Shown: positions 44,357-55,289, counted from the first letter of the stretch. The stretch is DNA of 64,000 nt from Megamerina dolium (GCA_963854835.1 OY978525.1:57781855-57845854), one strand, 5' to 3'. Notes: generated by a model from the sequence alone, not told the origin. Made by a program: numbers and translations.

Positions 44357-45145
44357 ATATATTCCTTGCCAGCAAGAACTGGGTAAATATGGCCATGTTT
44401 TTTAATTTTCATCGTCAAACAGATTTTGGAATTACAAAATCGTTTGAATCAGTGAGAGTTCAAATTTAACAGCTACCGGGAATTGATTATAATAAGGAGT
44501 AGCAAGTGCAGATATTGGAGTTCCTACGTATTCAACTAAATCTACAACTTCGACCACTTTCATAATTATATTCACATATATACCCATACACTTTCATCAT
44601 TACTTTATTGAAATTGTAATATTATTATTTTTTTAATGACAATCATATTTTACTTTTGATTAAAATTGTATTAATAAACGTTTTAAAAATTTCAACTTAT
44701 TTTATTATAATACTAGTGCGAGTAATTGTATTTATATTCACTTGCATTTGCACGTGATCACGGAGTTCAGCACTAGAAAACTTCAATAGGTGTGCATCCA
44801 ACGGCTGTGTCAATGTTCATTACCACATCGTAGCTTAACCTCTGAGAAGTACGGCGTAAGTGGTAATCCACGTAGCAGCTTCAAATAGTTGATATTTTGC
44901 AACTATATCGCCAACGGTGCTTGTATGATGGGATTATGAAGTGGCTAACCTATACGTCGATTCCATACTCCACAGCTCCGTCACATCGATGGTAATCTGT
45001 GTTATTGTACTAAAAAAAATAAAGAAATTGAAACATTGTTTTTGTTGTTTAATAAATAAATATGCATACTTACCGAAATCCCAATAAACAAATAATCATT
45101 TGAATGAATTCTCAAATGTATAGTGATATGAGTTTAGTGATGCAC
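44357..45145. other. AT-rich intergenic stretch
   Basis: No gene or known repeat recognised. Confidence 0.5.
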
Positions 45146-45146
45146 A

Positions 45147-45149
<3 letters not shown>

Positions 45150-45232
<83 letters not shown>
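45150..45232. repeat. (TA)n microsatellite
   Basis: About 80 bp of TA repeats abutting the 3' end of the inverted SINE. Confidence 0.95.
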
Positions 45233-45233
<1 letters not shown>

Positions 45234-45471
45234 CGAACGGCAGAACACTTGTGACATCACTTTTTCTGAGTTCTTTGTCACAGAGTTCTTTAAGAAGCTT
45301 TTTCATGACAAGTTGTTACTGTCGGAAGAATTGCCAATTGCTTGCCGACAGGTGGGTACCATTCGAAAGAAAAATCTTATCAATATTAAATTTGTTACGC
45401 ATGAGCCGGGGATTGAACCACGACCTACAGATCAGAAGGCGAACACACTAACCACTGAGCTAGGGCACCCA
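45233..45471 (-). mobile_element. tRNA-derived SINE, inverted copy
   Basis: The minus strand reads GGTGCCCTAGCTCAGTGGTTAG, with A and B boxes (GTTCAATCCCCGG), then the same body as the 18.0-kb SINE. Its far end passes straight into the TA microsatellite. Confidence 0.85.
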
Positions 45472-45479
45472 ATGTGCCG

Positions 45480-46131
45480 TAGTGATGCACATGGTTGTGT
45501 TTAATAAAATGTAAAATGTTAATAATATTTGACGAGTAAATGATGTATATAATATAGTTCATTATAATGTATTAATGTATTTCTTAAGTATATATATATT
45601 AAAGAGTTGCGTGAATGCATTCGATTTTCGAATGATTCTCGATACTCTCAAAACATGTACAATATCTGCAAAGCATATCTAAATAGATTGAGAATGAGTG
45701 AGAGTGAAATATTAGGCAAATAGAACACTTCTCATTTCTTGTACAAGAAATATTTCATACATTTGTTTTTTCTCTTAAAATAAACGAATGTTTGAGAGTA
45801 CTACGAGTGTGTTGTACCTTACAATTGTTGTTGCTTTTCATGACAGTATTTGTATTAGTGCGTCTTACCGCATCATGTTGGCTTATCTACTGTATTTTTG
45901 CTTATATATATTGTAATATAACATAGAGTACTCTCAAATGCGTTACGTCCATTTACAAATGTTGAGATTCTACTCATTCTATGAAAACGAAACATACACT
46001 CCATTCCATTCTATTTCTATTTTATTCATTCTAATTCGTATTTGCTTAGAGAGAATCAATGAAAGAGTCTATTCTAATATCAATAGAGTGGTTTGAACAT
46101 GCAAACGAATACATTCCTGCAGCATTCTAAT
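45480..46131. other. AT-rich intergenic stretch
   Basis: No gene or element recognised. Confidence 0.5.
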
Positions 46132-46135
46132 ATAT

Positions 46136-46573
46136 TGTAACGAGTATCGATAGTTGATTACTCATCACTATTGTGACTGACTCTATTGGCAGCATCGAAA
46201 CGAATGTCAACAAAAAGAAATAAGCGATAACCAGAACAAGCCAACGAGAAAGGAAGAGAAGAATCTCGATAAAGGAAGATTCTGGGGTGTTGCCAACAGA
46301 GTATAAATAGAGCCAGTGTTGAGTATTGACAATCAATCTAATTCCGAACGTGATTGCGACAACATTTATACAGAGGCAAAAGTTGCAAGTACATTTAAGT
46401 GTTATAGTAAATAGTTGATTGTAAACAGTGTTGATTGTAAATAGAGATTATTAAATAAATTGTTGCTGTATATAGTTGTATAAAATAAGTGTTGCAGTTA
46501 TCATTAACAGAATCCAGTGATCGAACAAGGTAATTCAAATAGAATTAAACGTTCACAGAATAAAAACGTAACA
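46136..46573 (+). repeat. 5' LTR of the Gag-integrase element
   Basis: 438 bp with TATAAATA near 46305 and AATAAA near 46455. Confidence 0.92.
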
Positions 46574-46575
46574 AT

Positions 46576-46595
46576 TGGTGTCAGAAGTGGGATTC
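46576..46595 (+). promoter_or_regulatory. tRNA-Leu primer-binding site
   Basis: TGGTGTCAGAAGTGGGAT, unchanged from the full-length copy. Confidence 0.82.
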
Positions 46596-46602
46596 TGTAA
46601 AG

Positions 46603-49398
46603 ATGGTGAAAATTGACCAACTAAAAGTGGACCAGCTTAAAAAGCTGTTGGTAGAGATGAATCTATCGTCATCAGGTGCAAAGGCGGAACTGCTGGTGAG
46701 GCTGAGGCAAGCTATGGAGGCTAAGGGAATTAATGTAGAAGAACATGAGTTCTTCGAGGAAGCCGATATACAAGCAGTTGTGCACGCTGAGGAAGAGAGC
46801 AAAATAGATTCGAGTGGTCAACTCATGGAATTCATGAAAACCATGATGCAACAGCAGCAACAACAGCTACAAGAAAATGCATCTCGCATTGACTCCAAGC
46901 TTCAAGAACATTCGGCTCGCCAAGAACACGTCATCGAAAATCTACAAAAAGGAATTGAACTTAGATTTCAGAAAATTTCCGGAACCATTAATGAAAAGGT
47001 CACGGATTTAAAGGAACATGTAGATGATTTGGAAGATAAGTTCGAGAAATTACAGCACGATCTCAACCAACTAAAAATAAATGGACCAGCCACATCAGTG
47101 ATTAGAGATTCAAGTACAATCAAATTAAAGCCACCAACATTTGACGGAAGCACGCCATTCAATATCTTCAAGCTTCAATTCGAGACAACAGCTTCGAAGA
47201 ATCAATGGGATGATAGCGACAAGACTGCTGCTTTAATAGTCGCATTAAAAGGTAATGCTTCCGAAGTGTTACAGATGGTTCCAGAAAAAGATCGTGGTAG
47301 CTATCAGTCACTGATGGACACACTCCAGCGAAAATATGGAAATGAATACAAGAGTCAATTACATCGAGTGGAATTGAGATCGCGAGTGCAACGGCGTAAT
47401 GAGAGCCTTCAGGAATTCGCTTCCGATATTGAGCGCTTATGTCATCTAGCGTTCTCCGGTAATTCGGAAGAGTTCGTCGAAAAAATAAAAATAGAGGCAT
47501 TCATAGATGGCATACGTGATGGAGAGACAAAGCGTGCCATAGTCATGTCACCCAGGAATACTTATGCCGAAACAGTCAGTAGTGCATTGACGTTTGAAGC
47601 CGCCAGTTTGATGTGTCGACCAATGCCACGGGTACGCCAACTAGAAACAGAAACAGCAGATCTGGTTGAAGCAGTGTGTCAGGCATTCAAATCTGTAGCG
47701 CAGCCTGAAGGAAGAACAACAGGTCGACGCGAAACCAAATTTAATGGTAAGTGCTTCATTTGCGACAAACGAGGGCATATAGCTCGTGATTGCAATCAAT
47801 CGAGTATGAAGCCTAAAGGAAGAACAAGGAATAAACACAAAAATAAATTTACCGGTAAGTGCTTCATATGCCATCGAAGAGGACACATGGCGCGTAATTG
47901 TCGGCTACGACGCAAGCAACAAAGATCGAATTCACCAGGACAACGAAAGGAAGATCGTGATGTCATTCATCGTGGTAAAGCTGTTACTCCATATCATCGT
48001 ACTTGCACCGTAGATAGTAAACAGTGTTCTCGGGTAGGAAGCCAGAATCACATTGTTAGCCTACGACTTACGAATGTATTATCGGAAGAGTCATGGACAA
48101 CCGAACGAGTTCAAGAAGATCAGCGGAAAGACCCAGATCTCGCAAAGATTATGGAATACAAGGAGCAGGGCATACGTCCAGATTGGCAAGAAATGGCTAA
48201 TGAGAGTCCAATAGCAAAGGCATACTGGGCGCAGTGGCAAAGCCTGCACTTACGAGACGGATGTTTATTCCGAGCATGGGAAAGTGAGGATGGAAAAATC
48301 ACTAATGATCTTCTAGTGGTACCCAAGGCGAGAATAAATGAAGTGATAGCTGAGTATCACAATACCTCCAGTGGAGGGCATTTGGGAATCACCAAAACCG
48401 TCGAGAAAATAAAGAAACGATTTTATTGGGTTGGATGTCATGACCATGTCGCTGATTGGATTCGGAAGTGTAAGCAATGTGCAATGGCCAAAGGTCCCAC
48501 TAAGAAAAGTCGAGGTAAGATGCACCAATACACCGTGGGTGGTCCATTTGAGCGAATTGCTATGGACATAGCTGGGCCATTTCCAATAAGCAACGCAGGA
48601 AACAAGTATGTTCTGGTGGTTATAGATTACTTCAGTAAATGGCCTGAAGTATACCCCATTCCAAATCAGGAAGCTAGTACAGTTGCGGATGTATTCGTCA
48701 ACCAATGGGTTACTCGTTTTGGTTTACCGATGGAGTTACACTCAGACCAAGGTCGAAATTTCGAATCAGTTGTATTCCAAGAGATATGCCGTATGCTGGG
48801 TATATACAAAACTCGTACAACACCTTTGCATCCACAATCTGATGGCATGGTAGAACGATTTAACCGTACCTTGGAGGAATATTTGAGAAAAGTCGTAGAT
48901 GAATACCAAAGAGACTGGGATGTACATATACCAATGTTCCTCATGGCATATCGATGCGCACAACATGATACGACGGCTACTACACCGGCAATGGCAATTT
49001 TTGGAAACGAGTTAAGACTGCCAGCTTATTTAAAATTTGGAGTCGTAACACGAACGAGATCAACCGAAGGTAATTATACTAGCGAAAAGCGGGAACAGTT
49101 GGATGAAGTACATCGGTTCATCAGAGAGCGGTCGCAGATGATAAGCGATAAGATGAAGGCCAGGTATGACTTGAAAGCAAATTCAAAAGGGTTCTATGAA
49201 GGAGAGCTTGTAATGCTTCATAATCCACAACGAAAGAAAGGCCTGTCTCCTAAACTACAGACTCATTGGGAAGGACCATATGAGATTATAGCAAAGATAA
49301 ATGACGTAGTGTATCGCATTCAACGTGCCTGGAATAAAAGAGCAAAGTTTAAAGTAGTGCACTTGGAGCGACTTGCGCCATATCGAGGGGAAGTATAA
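46603..49398 (+). CDS. Gag-integrase fusion polyprotein, intact
   Basis: 931 codons from ATG 46603, eight bases after the primer site. Domains: SAP-like motif (about 9-40), Gln run (83-90), predicted coiled coil (about 95-160), capsid-like region (about 175-340), zinc knuckles at 384-397 and 420-433 (two, where copy 1 has one), a basic linker, then from about 468 the junction peptide CTVDSKQCSRV leading into the pre-integrase region. Integrase has H586, H593, C623 and C626, catalytic Asp 655 in MDIAGP, Asp in HSDQGRN and Glu in MVERFNRTL, and ends in WEGPYEII. Being in one frame, it needs no frameshift, so Gag and integrase would be made 1:1. No protease is encoded to separate them. Confidence 0.92.
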   Translation: MVKIDQLKVDQLKKLLVEMNLSSSGAKAELLVRLRQAMEAKGINVEEHEFFEEADIQAVVHAEEESKIDSSGQLMEFMKTMMQQQQQQLQENASRIDSKLQEHSARQEHVIENLQKGIELRFQKISGTINEKVTDLKEHVDDLEDKFEKLQHDLNQLKINGPATSVIRDSSTIKLKPPTFDGSTPFNIFKLQFETTASKNQWDDSDKTAALIVALKGNASEVLQMVPEKDRGSYQSLMDTLQRKYGNEYKSQLHRVELRSRVQRRNESLQEFASDIERLCHLAFSGNSEEFVEKIKIEAFIDGIRDGETKRAIVMSPRNTYAETVSSALTFEAASLMCRPMPRVRQLETETADLVEAVCQAFKSVAQPEGRTTGRRETKFNGKCFICDKRGHIARDCNQSSMKPKGRTRNKHKNKFTGKCFICHRRGHMARNCRLRRKQQRSNSPGQRKEDRDVIHRGKAVTPYHRTCTVDSKQCSRVGSQNHIVSLRLTNVLSEESWTTERVQEDQRKDPDLAKIMEYKEQGIRPDWQEMANESPIAKAYWAQWQSLHLRDGCLFRAWESEDGKITNDLLVVPKARINEVIAEYHNTSSGGHLGITKTVEKIKKRFYWVGCHDHVADWIRKCKQCAMAKGPTKKSRGKMHQYTVGGPFERIAMDIAGPFPISNAGNKYVLVVIDYFSKWPEVYPIPNQEASTVADVFVNQWVTRFGLPMELHSDQGRNFESVVFQEICRMLGIYKTRTTPLHPQSDGMVERFNRTLEEYLRKVVDEYQRDWDVHIPMFLMAYRCAQHDTTATTPAMAIFGNELRLPAYLKFGVVTRTRSTEGNYTSEKREQLDEVHRFIRERSQMISDKMKARYDLKANSKGFYEGELVMLHNPQRKKGLSPKLQTHWEGPYEIIAKINDVVYRIQRAWNKRAKFKVVHLERLAPYRGEV

Positions 49399-49436
49399 AA
49401 ACTTGTTCGGGACGAACAAGGTTAAGAGGAGGGCAG

Positions 49437-49874
49437 TGTAACGAGTATCGATAGTTGATTACTCATCACTATTGTGACTGACTCTATTGGCAGCATCGAA
49501 ACGAATGTCAACAAAAAGAAATAAGCGATAACCAGAACAAGCCAACGAGAAAGGAAGAGAAGAATCTCGATAAAGGAAGATTCTGGGGTGTTGCCAACAG
49601 AGTATAAATAGAGCCAGTGTTGAGTATTGACAATCAATCTAATTCCGAACGTGATTGCGACAACATTTATACAGAGGCAAAAGTTGCAAGTACATTTAAG
49701 TGTTATAGTAAATAGTTGATTGTAAACAGTGTTGATTGTAAATAGAGTTTATTAAATAAATTGTTGCTGTATATAGTTGTATAAAATAAGTGTTGCAGTT
49801 ATCATTAACAGAATCCAGTGATCGAACAAGGTAATTCAAATAGAATTAAACGTTCACAGAATAAAAACGTAACA
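49437..49874 (+). repeat. 3' LTR of the Gag-integrase element
   Basis: 438 bp, almost identical to the 5' LTR, preceded by AAGAGGAGGGCAG. Confidence 0.92.
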
Positions 49875-49984
49875 ATATGTATATACGAAAAATTTGCAAG
49901 AATATTAATACGCTTAAAAATTTATGCATAAATTTTAATCTAAATACAGCAATGCAGTAAAATCCTTTCATCAGTAGTGGTGAA

Positions 49985-50107
49985 TGCTTTTTGAGACTCT
50001 TTTTAGAGTCATTTAAGAATCATTTTTAAAAGCGCTATGAAAAAGTTCTTTATTTTCACACTTTTAGGATTCTTTTTTATGAACGCTCATATTCTGATTT
50101 GGTAGGA
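49985..50107. repeat. Right-end fragment of the 28.4-kb MITE-like repeat
   Basis: Shares AGAGTCATTTAAGAATCAT, TTCACACTTTTAGG and CTCATATTCTG with 28840-28935. Confidence 0.65.
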
Positions 50108-50109
50108 AG

Positions 50110-52130
50110 AAATTCATATCTAAATTTTTTACGGCTGAAAGTACACTTGACACTTTCTAGAGCTGTTGCTCAACACCAAGCGTTTCAGCCGTTGTATCTT
50201 TAGGCGCTAAAGTCTGAAAAGATGATTTAGTGCAATTGTGTGGAAGCTGCTACACAACCAAACTCCGAAAAGCCTGAAAGTTGTTATATTTCGAAATTGT
50301 CTCCTGCTGTGAAGACGTCTTAACTCTTTTAACTCCTCAAAATCTTTATCCATTTTTAAAAAATGAACGGGCAAACGGGCAAGTATTTAATTCAATATCT
50401 AAAAAAAATATTTCTTGTAAAAATACATTAGGTTAGATTTGCAATTGTTACTCTACAATACTGGTACTAAGAGGACAATGCTAGTACATACTGTCGTTTA
50501 ACTTAAATTATATTGTTCTGGAGTTGATCGCCTGAATAGCCTGAAAAGTCCGAAAAACTTCGAAAGCCGCAAATCGGTAAAACGGTTGGCATTTTGTGAA
50601 CAGCGGTTCAGTTGACGCAGATGACTTTGTGGGTTTTAATATTGACAGCGGTTAACAGATGTTGTCGCAATTCTGGGTGAACCTCTACTGTCTACCACCA
50701 CATTTGACGGTAAAGTTTAAAAAGGGGTAAATTTTGTCTGTCGTTTGAATTCTGTTTGGGCTATCAGAGAAATACTGTTTCTTTTATAATAATTGAAATG
50801 CAAGGTTCTAAAATTATTGAAATACACGAAATTACGGGTTATTGGGAATATTTGATGAGTGTAAGTCTATTGTAACTACCGTAGAAGCAGATTAATTTTA
50901 ACAAACGATATTACTTTTTTTCATCCCAGATTGATTGGAAGGACCCATGGCTAGTGGCTCTCGTTCTGCTACATACCTTGACGGCAGCTATAGCTTTGTT
51001 AACAAAAAATAATAGTTTGCAAATATTCCTTTTCTTGATACTGCGTGAGATACTATTTTAGTTTTACACACACATATACACTAGGAAGTGAGCGCTTCAT
51101 GAGGCTTGGTTGTGAGTTTTATATATTGTATTAACATTGCATGTCATTGGAGAAATATTATTTTGTGCTATAAAACATTGACAGCGACGACGTAATAGGT
51201 CGAAGTGTATGATTGCGCCCTCTGTAGCCCTAGTCCACTTCATTCTCGCTTAAACTCCAACTTCGCTTAAGTTCCAAAAATAAATTATCTGTTATTTGTT
51301 GAAGGTTGGGAGATGATGTAGTTGTGCAAATTAGTTGTTTCAACCCCTTCTATATTTGTGCGTTTGAGTATTGGGGAAAATAAAAATTAAGATAAGCATA
51401 TTTGGGATCTATTTTGAATGATGGGTTAAAAAACTATAAATAACATAATATTTGGTGAAAATAATTTATATAAAGTAATAATAAATGTGTGTTAAAAATA
51501 ATGTGTACGCTCATGATGGAATAATTAAAGATGCTGTACGTAGTGACAGGCACATTTTGTCACTCCCCACGCTCAATGTTGCACTTTGGAAGTACGGGAA
51601 AACGGGGAATAATATAAGGCCTTTTATGAAAACGGAGGAAGAACATACTTTTTTTAGGGTCAAATAAAATATGGATAACCCTGATTCTTGGTGTTAAAGA
51701 TAATTTATTTATTTCGAAAAAAAAAAACTTTATTTACCTTTTTTAAATAAAGCTGCTCAGATCTTCCACTGAATCAAGCTTGAGCCAGTCGGTTTCATCG
51801 GCTTCTACATTACCGCGAGCCGCAAGAGTTTCCGTATTTCGGGCTGTGATTATAATGTATAGTATAATAAAACATAAGTATTGTCTTGAACATAAATAAC
51901 ACAGCTAGCAGATATTTTCGTAATATGTATGGTCTGGTGGTGTTTTCGCAAGGTAACGTGTCTAACTGCCTCAACCAGGTGGGGCTAGCGCAATCCTTGT
52001 TGAACTCATCGCAAGTCAACTCACTGGCTGTCATGTAGTTTGATCTGAGCGCTATGTGATACCTTTATTTGTTAATGAGGGGTAGTCATATAGCTTGCTC
52101 TGCTTACTCTGTGATGGCGCTTTCATTATT
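50110..52130. other. AT-rich intergenic stretch
   Basis: No gene recognised; frames of 60-75 codons (for example 51485-51667) show no family features. 50630-50690 resembles 63350-63410 (GACAGCGGTTAAC...CGCAATTCTGGGT), a weak hint of another repeat family. Confidence 0.5.
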
Positions 52131-52134
52131 ATTA

Positions 52135-55100
52135 ATAATGTGGCGACCACCGGGCAACGTCTTCCTGGCACCCGCTGGGAGGCGGCTGAAGTGAGTGGCG
52201 AAAATCTCCTCGGTTAGAGGTTGTGCGTTGGGTTTGGGACCCGCCACATAAAAAACCCCCCCAATGAAAAAAACAAATATGCCTCGGATAAGGACTACCG
52301 CTTTTGTTGATGACCCCCGCAAACGAAAAAAGGACCACGATTTACGGATATGCACCTGGAATGTCCGATCCCTTTATAGGGAGGGTGCCTCTATCCAGCT
52401 GGTTGATGTCCTCGAAAAATACAGAGCTGACATCACCGCTCTCCAGGAAATGCGATGGACAGGACAGGGCTGCTCCAAAAGAGCGTCCTGTGACATCTAC
52501 TACAGTTGCCATGCTGAAAGGCACGAATTAGGATGTGGATTTTTGGTCAGCAAGAGACTACGACATCTTGTCTCACAGTTCACGCCTGTGAACGAACGGC
52601 TGGCCACAATCCGCATCAAGGCAAAATTTTTCAACATCAGCCTTATATGTGCCCACGCTCCGACGGATGAGAAGGACAATGTGACCAAGGAGAGCTTCTT
52701 TCAGCGCCTCGAAGAAGCTTATGACCGCTGCCCCCGCCACGATATCAAAATCGTGCTTGGCGACTTTAATGCCAGGGTGGGCAAGGAAGGTACCTTTGGT
52801 CCAACTGTCGGAAAATTCAGCCTCCACCAGAACACCTCCGATAACGGAATGAGGCTGATCGACTTCGCCGCAGCACGAAACATGGTAATTGGTGGTACCA
52901 GATTCCAGCATCTCGACATCCACAAAGCGACATGGCTGTCTCCAGATCAACGTACAAGAAACCAAATTGATCATGTGGTGATTGACGGAAGGCATGCTTC
53001 CAGTGTGATGGACGTGAAATCGATCCGTGGTGCCAACATCGACTCGGATCACTACCTTGTTGCAGCTAAGGTGCGCACACGCCTATGTGTCGCAAATAAC
53101 AAGAGAAGTCCCACACAGAGAAAGCTCGACGTCAGTAAGCTGCGATCACCAGAGACAGCAGATGCATTTTCCACTCGACTATCGGATCTGCTTATGCAGA
53201 ACACTCCCCCACTTGATGATACATGCGCACGGTGGACACATATATCCCACTCCATGACTACTGCTGCCGAGGAGGTAATCGGTTACTACCGGCCTCTGAG
53301 GAATGAGTGGTATGATCAGGAGTGTCGCGACGCTACCGCAGAGAAAGACGCCGCCTACAGAAAAACCCTGCGTGCAGGCGTAACGCGAGCTGTTAAGGAG
53401 CGGTATAGAGAGAAAAGGAGTGCAGAGAGACGTCTTTTCAGGCGCAAGAAGAGGGAGTTGGAAAGACGCGAGTGTGAGGAGATAGAGATGTGTACCGACA
53501 AGAATGAGACTCGAAAATTCTTTGAAAAGATCAAGCGCCTGAGTGGAGGTTTAAATCCCGGAGCCTCTTCTTGTCGTGATGGAAATGGGAATCTGGTTAC
53601 GGATGTCCAGAGTGTACTGAGCCTATGGAGGGAACACTTCTCCACGTTACTGAATGGCGATGCTACGAACAATTCCGCCAGTGGAGGAGAATGCCCGATA
53701 ACCCCAATTACAGATGATGGTGTTGATGTTCCACCACCCGACTATGACGAGGTTGAAACGGCCATTTTAAGGCTGAAGAACAACAAAGCTGCAGGTGCTG
53801 ATGGCCTGCCTGCCGAGTTGTTTAAGACCGGAGGCGATGAGCTGCTCACCCGCATGCACCAGCTCATAAGCAGAATATGGTCGGATGAAAGCATGCCTGA
53901 TGATTGGAGGCTCAGTGTTCTCTGTCCTGTACATAAAAAAGGAGACCCCACAATTTGCGCCAACTACCGTGGAATAAGTCTCCTGAGCATCGCGTACAAG
54001 GTTCTATCGAGCGTACTGTGTGAAAGGTTGAAGCCTATGCTCAGCAACCTGATTGGACCTTATCAGTGTGGCTTCAGACCTGGTAAATCCACCATCGACC
54101 AGATTTTCACACTGCGCCAAATCCTGGAGAAGACCCAAGAAAAACAGATCGACACACACCACCTATTTGTTGATTATAAAGCCGCTTTCGACAGTCCGGT
54201 AAGGGATTACCTCTACGCAACAATGTCTGAGTTCGGTATTCCTGCAAAGCTCATTCGACTTTGTAGAATGACACTGCATAACTCCCGTTGTGCAGTGAAA
54301 ATTGGGAAGGACCTCTCCGCATCGTTTAATACCGAACGGGGTTTCAGACAAGGTGATTCGTTATCGTGCGACTTCTTCAATCTTATTATGGAGAAAATAA
54401 TACGAGCTGCTGATCTACGACATAATGGCACTATCTTCAACAAAAGTGTCATGCTGTTAGCGTATGCCGACGATATTGACATAATCGGCATGAACACGCG
54501 AGCAGTCAGTGCAGCATTCTCAGAGTTGGAAAGAGAGTCGCGTCGGATGGGTCTCACGGTGAACGAGGGCAAGACGAAGTATCTAGTGTCAACAAACAAA
54601 GAGTCCCGGCGTCTTGGACAGCACGTCACTGTTGACAACTACGCTTTTGAAGTAGTAAGGGACTTTGTCTATCTTGGAACCAGCATTAACAGTAGTAATG
54701 ACGTCAGCTTGGAGATCATGCGTAGGATAACTCTTGCTAACAGGTGTTACTTTGGGCTGAGTAAGCAATTGAGAAGTCGAGCCCTCTCTCGAAGAACGAA
54801 AACTACACTCTACAAGTCTCTCATCATGCCTGTCCTAACATATGGCGCTGAAGCCTGGACAATTTCCACCTCGGATGAGCGAATACTTGGAGTTTTCGAG
54901 AGAAAAGTCCTACGCAAGATCTTTGGACCTATTTGCGTTGGTGGCGAGTACCGAATAAGGTACAACCATGAGCTGTACGAGCTGTATGCCGATATTGACA
55001 TAGTAAAGCGCATCAAAATCCAGCGGCTGCGCTGGCTAGGTCATGTCGAGCGAATGGAAGAACACGCTCCAGCTAAGAAGGTGTTATATTCGGAACCCGC

Positions 55101-55287
55101 TGGAGGACGACGCAAAAGAGGAAGACCAAACCTCAGGTGGAAAGACCAAGTACTGGAGAACCTGACGGCGCTTGGAATTTCTAACTGGCGCCAGCTAGCG
55201 AAGAACAGAGATGGCTGGCGAAGCATGTTATTTTCGGCCTAAATCGATATTCGGTTGTTATGGCCACATAAGTAAGTAAGTAAGTAT
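52135..55287 (+). mobile_element. RTE-type non-LTR retrotransposon, coding-intact
   Basis: A GC-richer leader (about 52135-52263) precedes one long ORF, a very short 3' UTR (about 25 bases) and a tail of TAAG repeats (55269-55284), not poly-A. A single endonuclease-reverse transcriptase ORF with a short simple-repeat tail is typical of RTE-like elements. A broken copy is at 22.4-24.9 kb and a 3' relic at 62.7 kb. The 5' end is estimated. Confidence 0.85.
52264..55242 (+). CDS. RTE-type endonuclease-reverse transcriptase, intact 992 codons
   Basis: It nicks target DNA and copies its RNA there. Endonuclease (about 25-270): TWNVRS at 31-36, catalytic Glu 62 in LQEMRW, GDFNARVG at 166-173, and SDHYLV at 261-266 with catalytic His. 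A charged linker (350-430, many Arg/Lys/Glu) follows. Reverse transcriptase (about 505-760): NYRGISLL, GFRPGKST, FVDYKAAFD at 635-643, RQGDSL at 695-700, LAYADDIDIIG with YADD at 734-737. The C-terminal part has YLGTSINSSND, LTYGAEAWTIS and WLGHVERM. No RNase H. ATG 52264 was chosen as first in frame; a second ATG lies five codons on. No internal stop, so the copy may be active. Confidence 0.92.
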   Translation: MKKTNMPRIRTTAFVDDPRKRKKDHDLRICTWNVRSLYREGASIQLVDVLEKYRADITALQEMRWTGQGCSKRASCDIYYSCHAERHELGCGFLVSKRLRHLVSQFTPVNERLATIRIKAKFFNISLICAHAPTDEKDNVTKESFFQRLEEAYDRCPRHDIKIVLGDFNARVGKEGTFGPTVGKFSLHQNTSDNGMRLIDFAAARNMVIGGTRFQHLDIHKATWLSPDQRTRNQIDHVVIDGRHASSVMDVKSIRGANIDSDHYLVAAKVRTRLCVANNKRSPTQRKLDVSKLRSPETADAFSTRLSDLLMQNTPPLDDTCARWTHISHSMTTAAEEVIGYYRPLRNEWYDQECRDATAEKDAAYRKTLRAGVTRAVKERYREKRSAERRLFRRKKRELERRECEEIEMCTDKNETRKFFEKIKRLSGGLNPGASSCRDGNGNLVTDVQSVLSLWREHFSTLLNGDATNNSASGGECPITPITDDGVDVPPPDYDEVETAILRLKNNKAAGADGLPAELFKTGGDELLTRMHQLISRIWSDESMPDDWRLSVLCPVHKKGDPTICANYRGISLLSIAYKVLSSVLCERLKPMLSNLIGPYQCGFRPGKSTIDQIFTLRQILEKTQEKQIDTHHLFVDYKAAFDSPVRDYLYATMSEFGIPAKLIRLCRMTLHNSRCAVKIGKDLSASFNTERGFRQGDSLSCDFFNLIMEKIIRAADLRHNGTIFNKSVMLLAYADDIDIIGMNTRAVSAAFSELERESRRMGLTVNEGKTKYLVSTNKESRRLGQHVTVDNYAFEVVRDFVYLGTSINSSNDVSLEIMRRITLANRCYFGLSKQLRSRALSRRTKTTLYKSLIMPVLTYGAEAWTISTSDERILGVFERKVLRKIFGPICVGGEYRIRYNHELYELYADIDIVKRIKIQRLRWLGHVERMEEHAPAKKVLYSEPAGGRRKRGRPNLRWKDQVLENLTALGISNWRQLAKNRDGWRSMLFSA

Positions 55288-55289
55288 TT

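Larger units (their letters stand above)
46136..49874 (+). mobile_element. Young non-autonomous Gypsy element encoding only Gag-integrase
   Basis: 3,739 bp flanked by ATAT (46132-46135 and 49875-49878). Both LTRs are 438 bp; by eye I found one difference (GAGATTATT against GAGTTTATT), which implies recent insertion. It has a perfect tRNA-Leu primer site (46576 on), one intact ORF, the CTTGTTCG hairpin and a polypurine tract. Protease, reverse transcriptase and RNase H are missing, so movement needs those activities from relatives. Confidence 0.93.

Noticed and set aside
44158..44469. Hydrophobic frame over the LTR as a membrane protein
   Set aside because: It is the LTR read in one frame, and the same frame recurs in every LTR copy with stops at varied points. 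No gene signal.
45096..45451. Tyr-Ile repeat proteins on both strands
   Set aside because: They are translations of the TA microsatellite.
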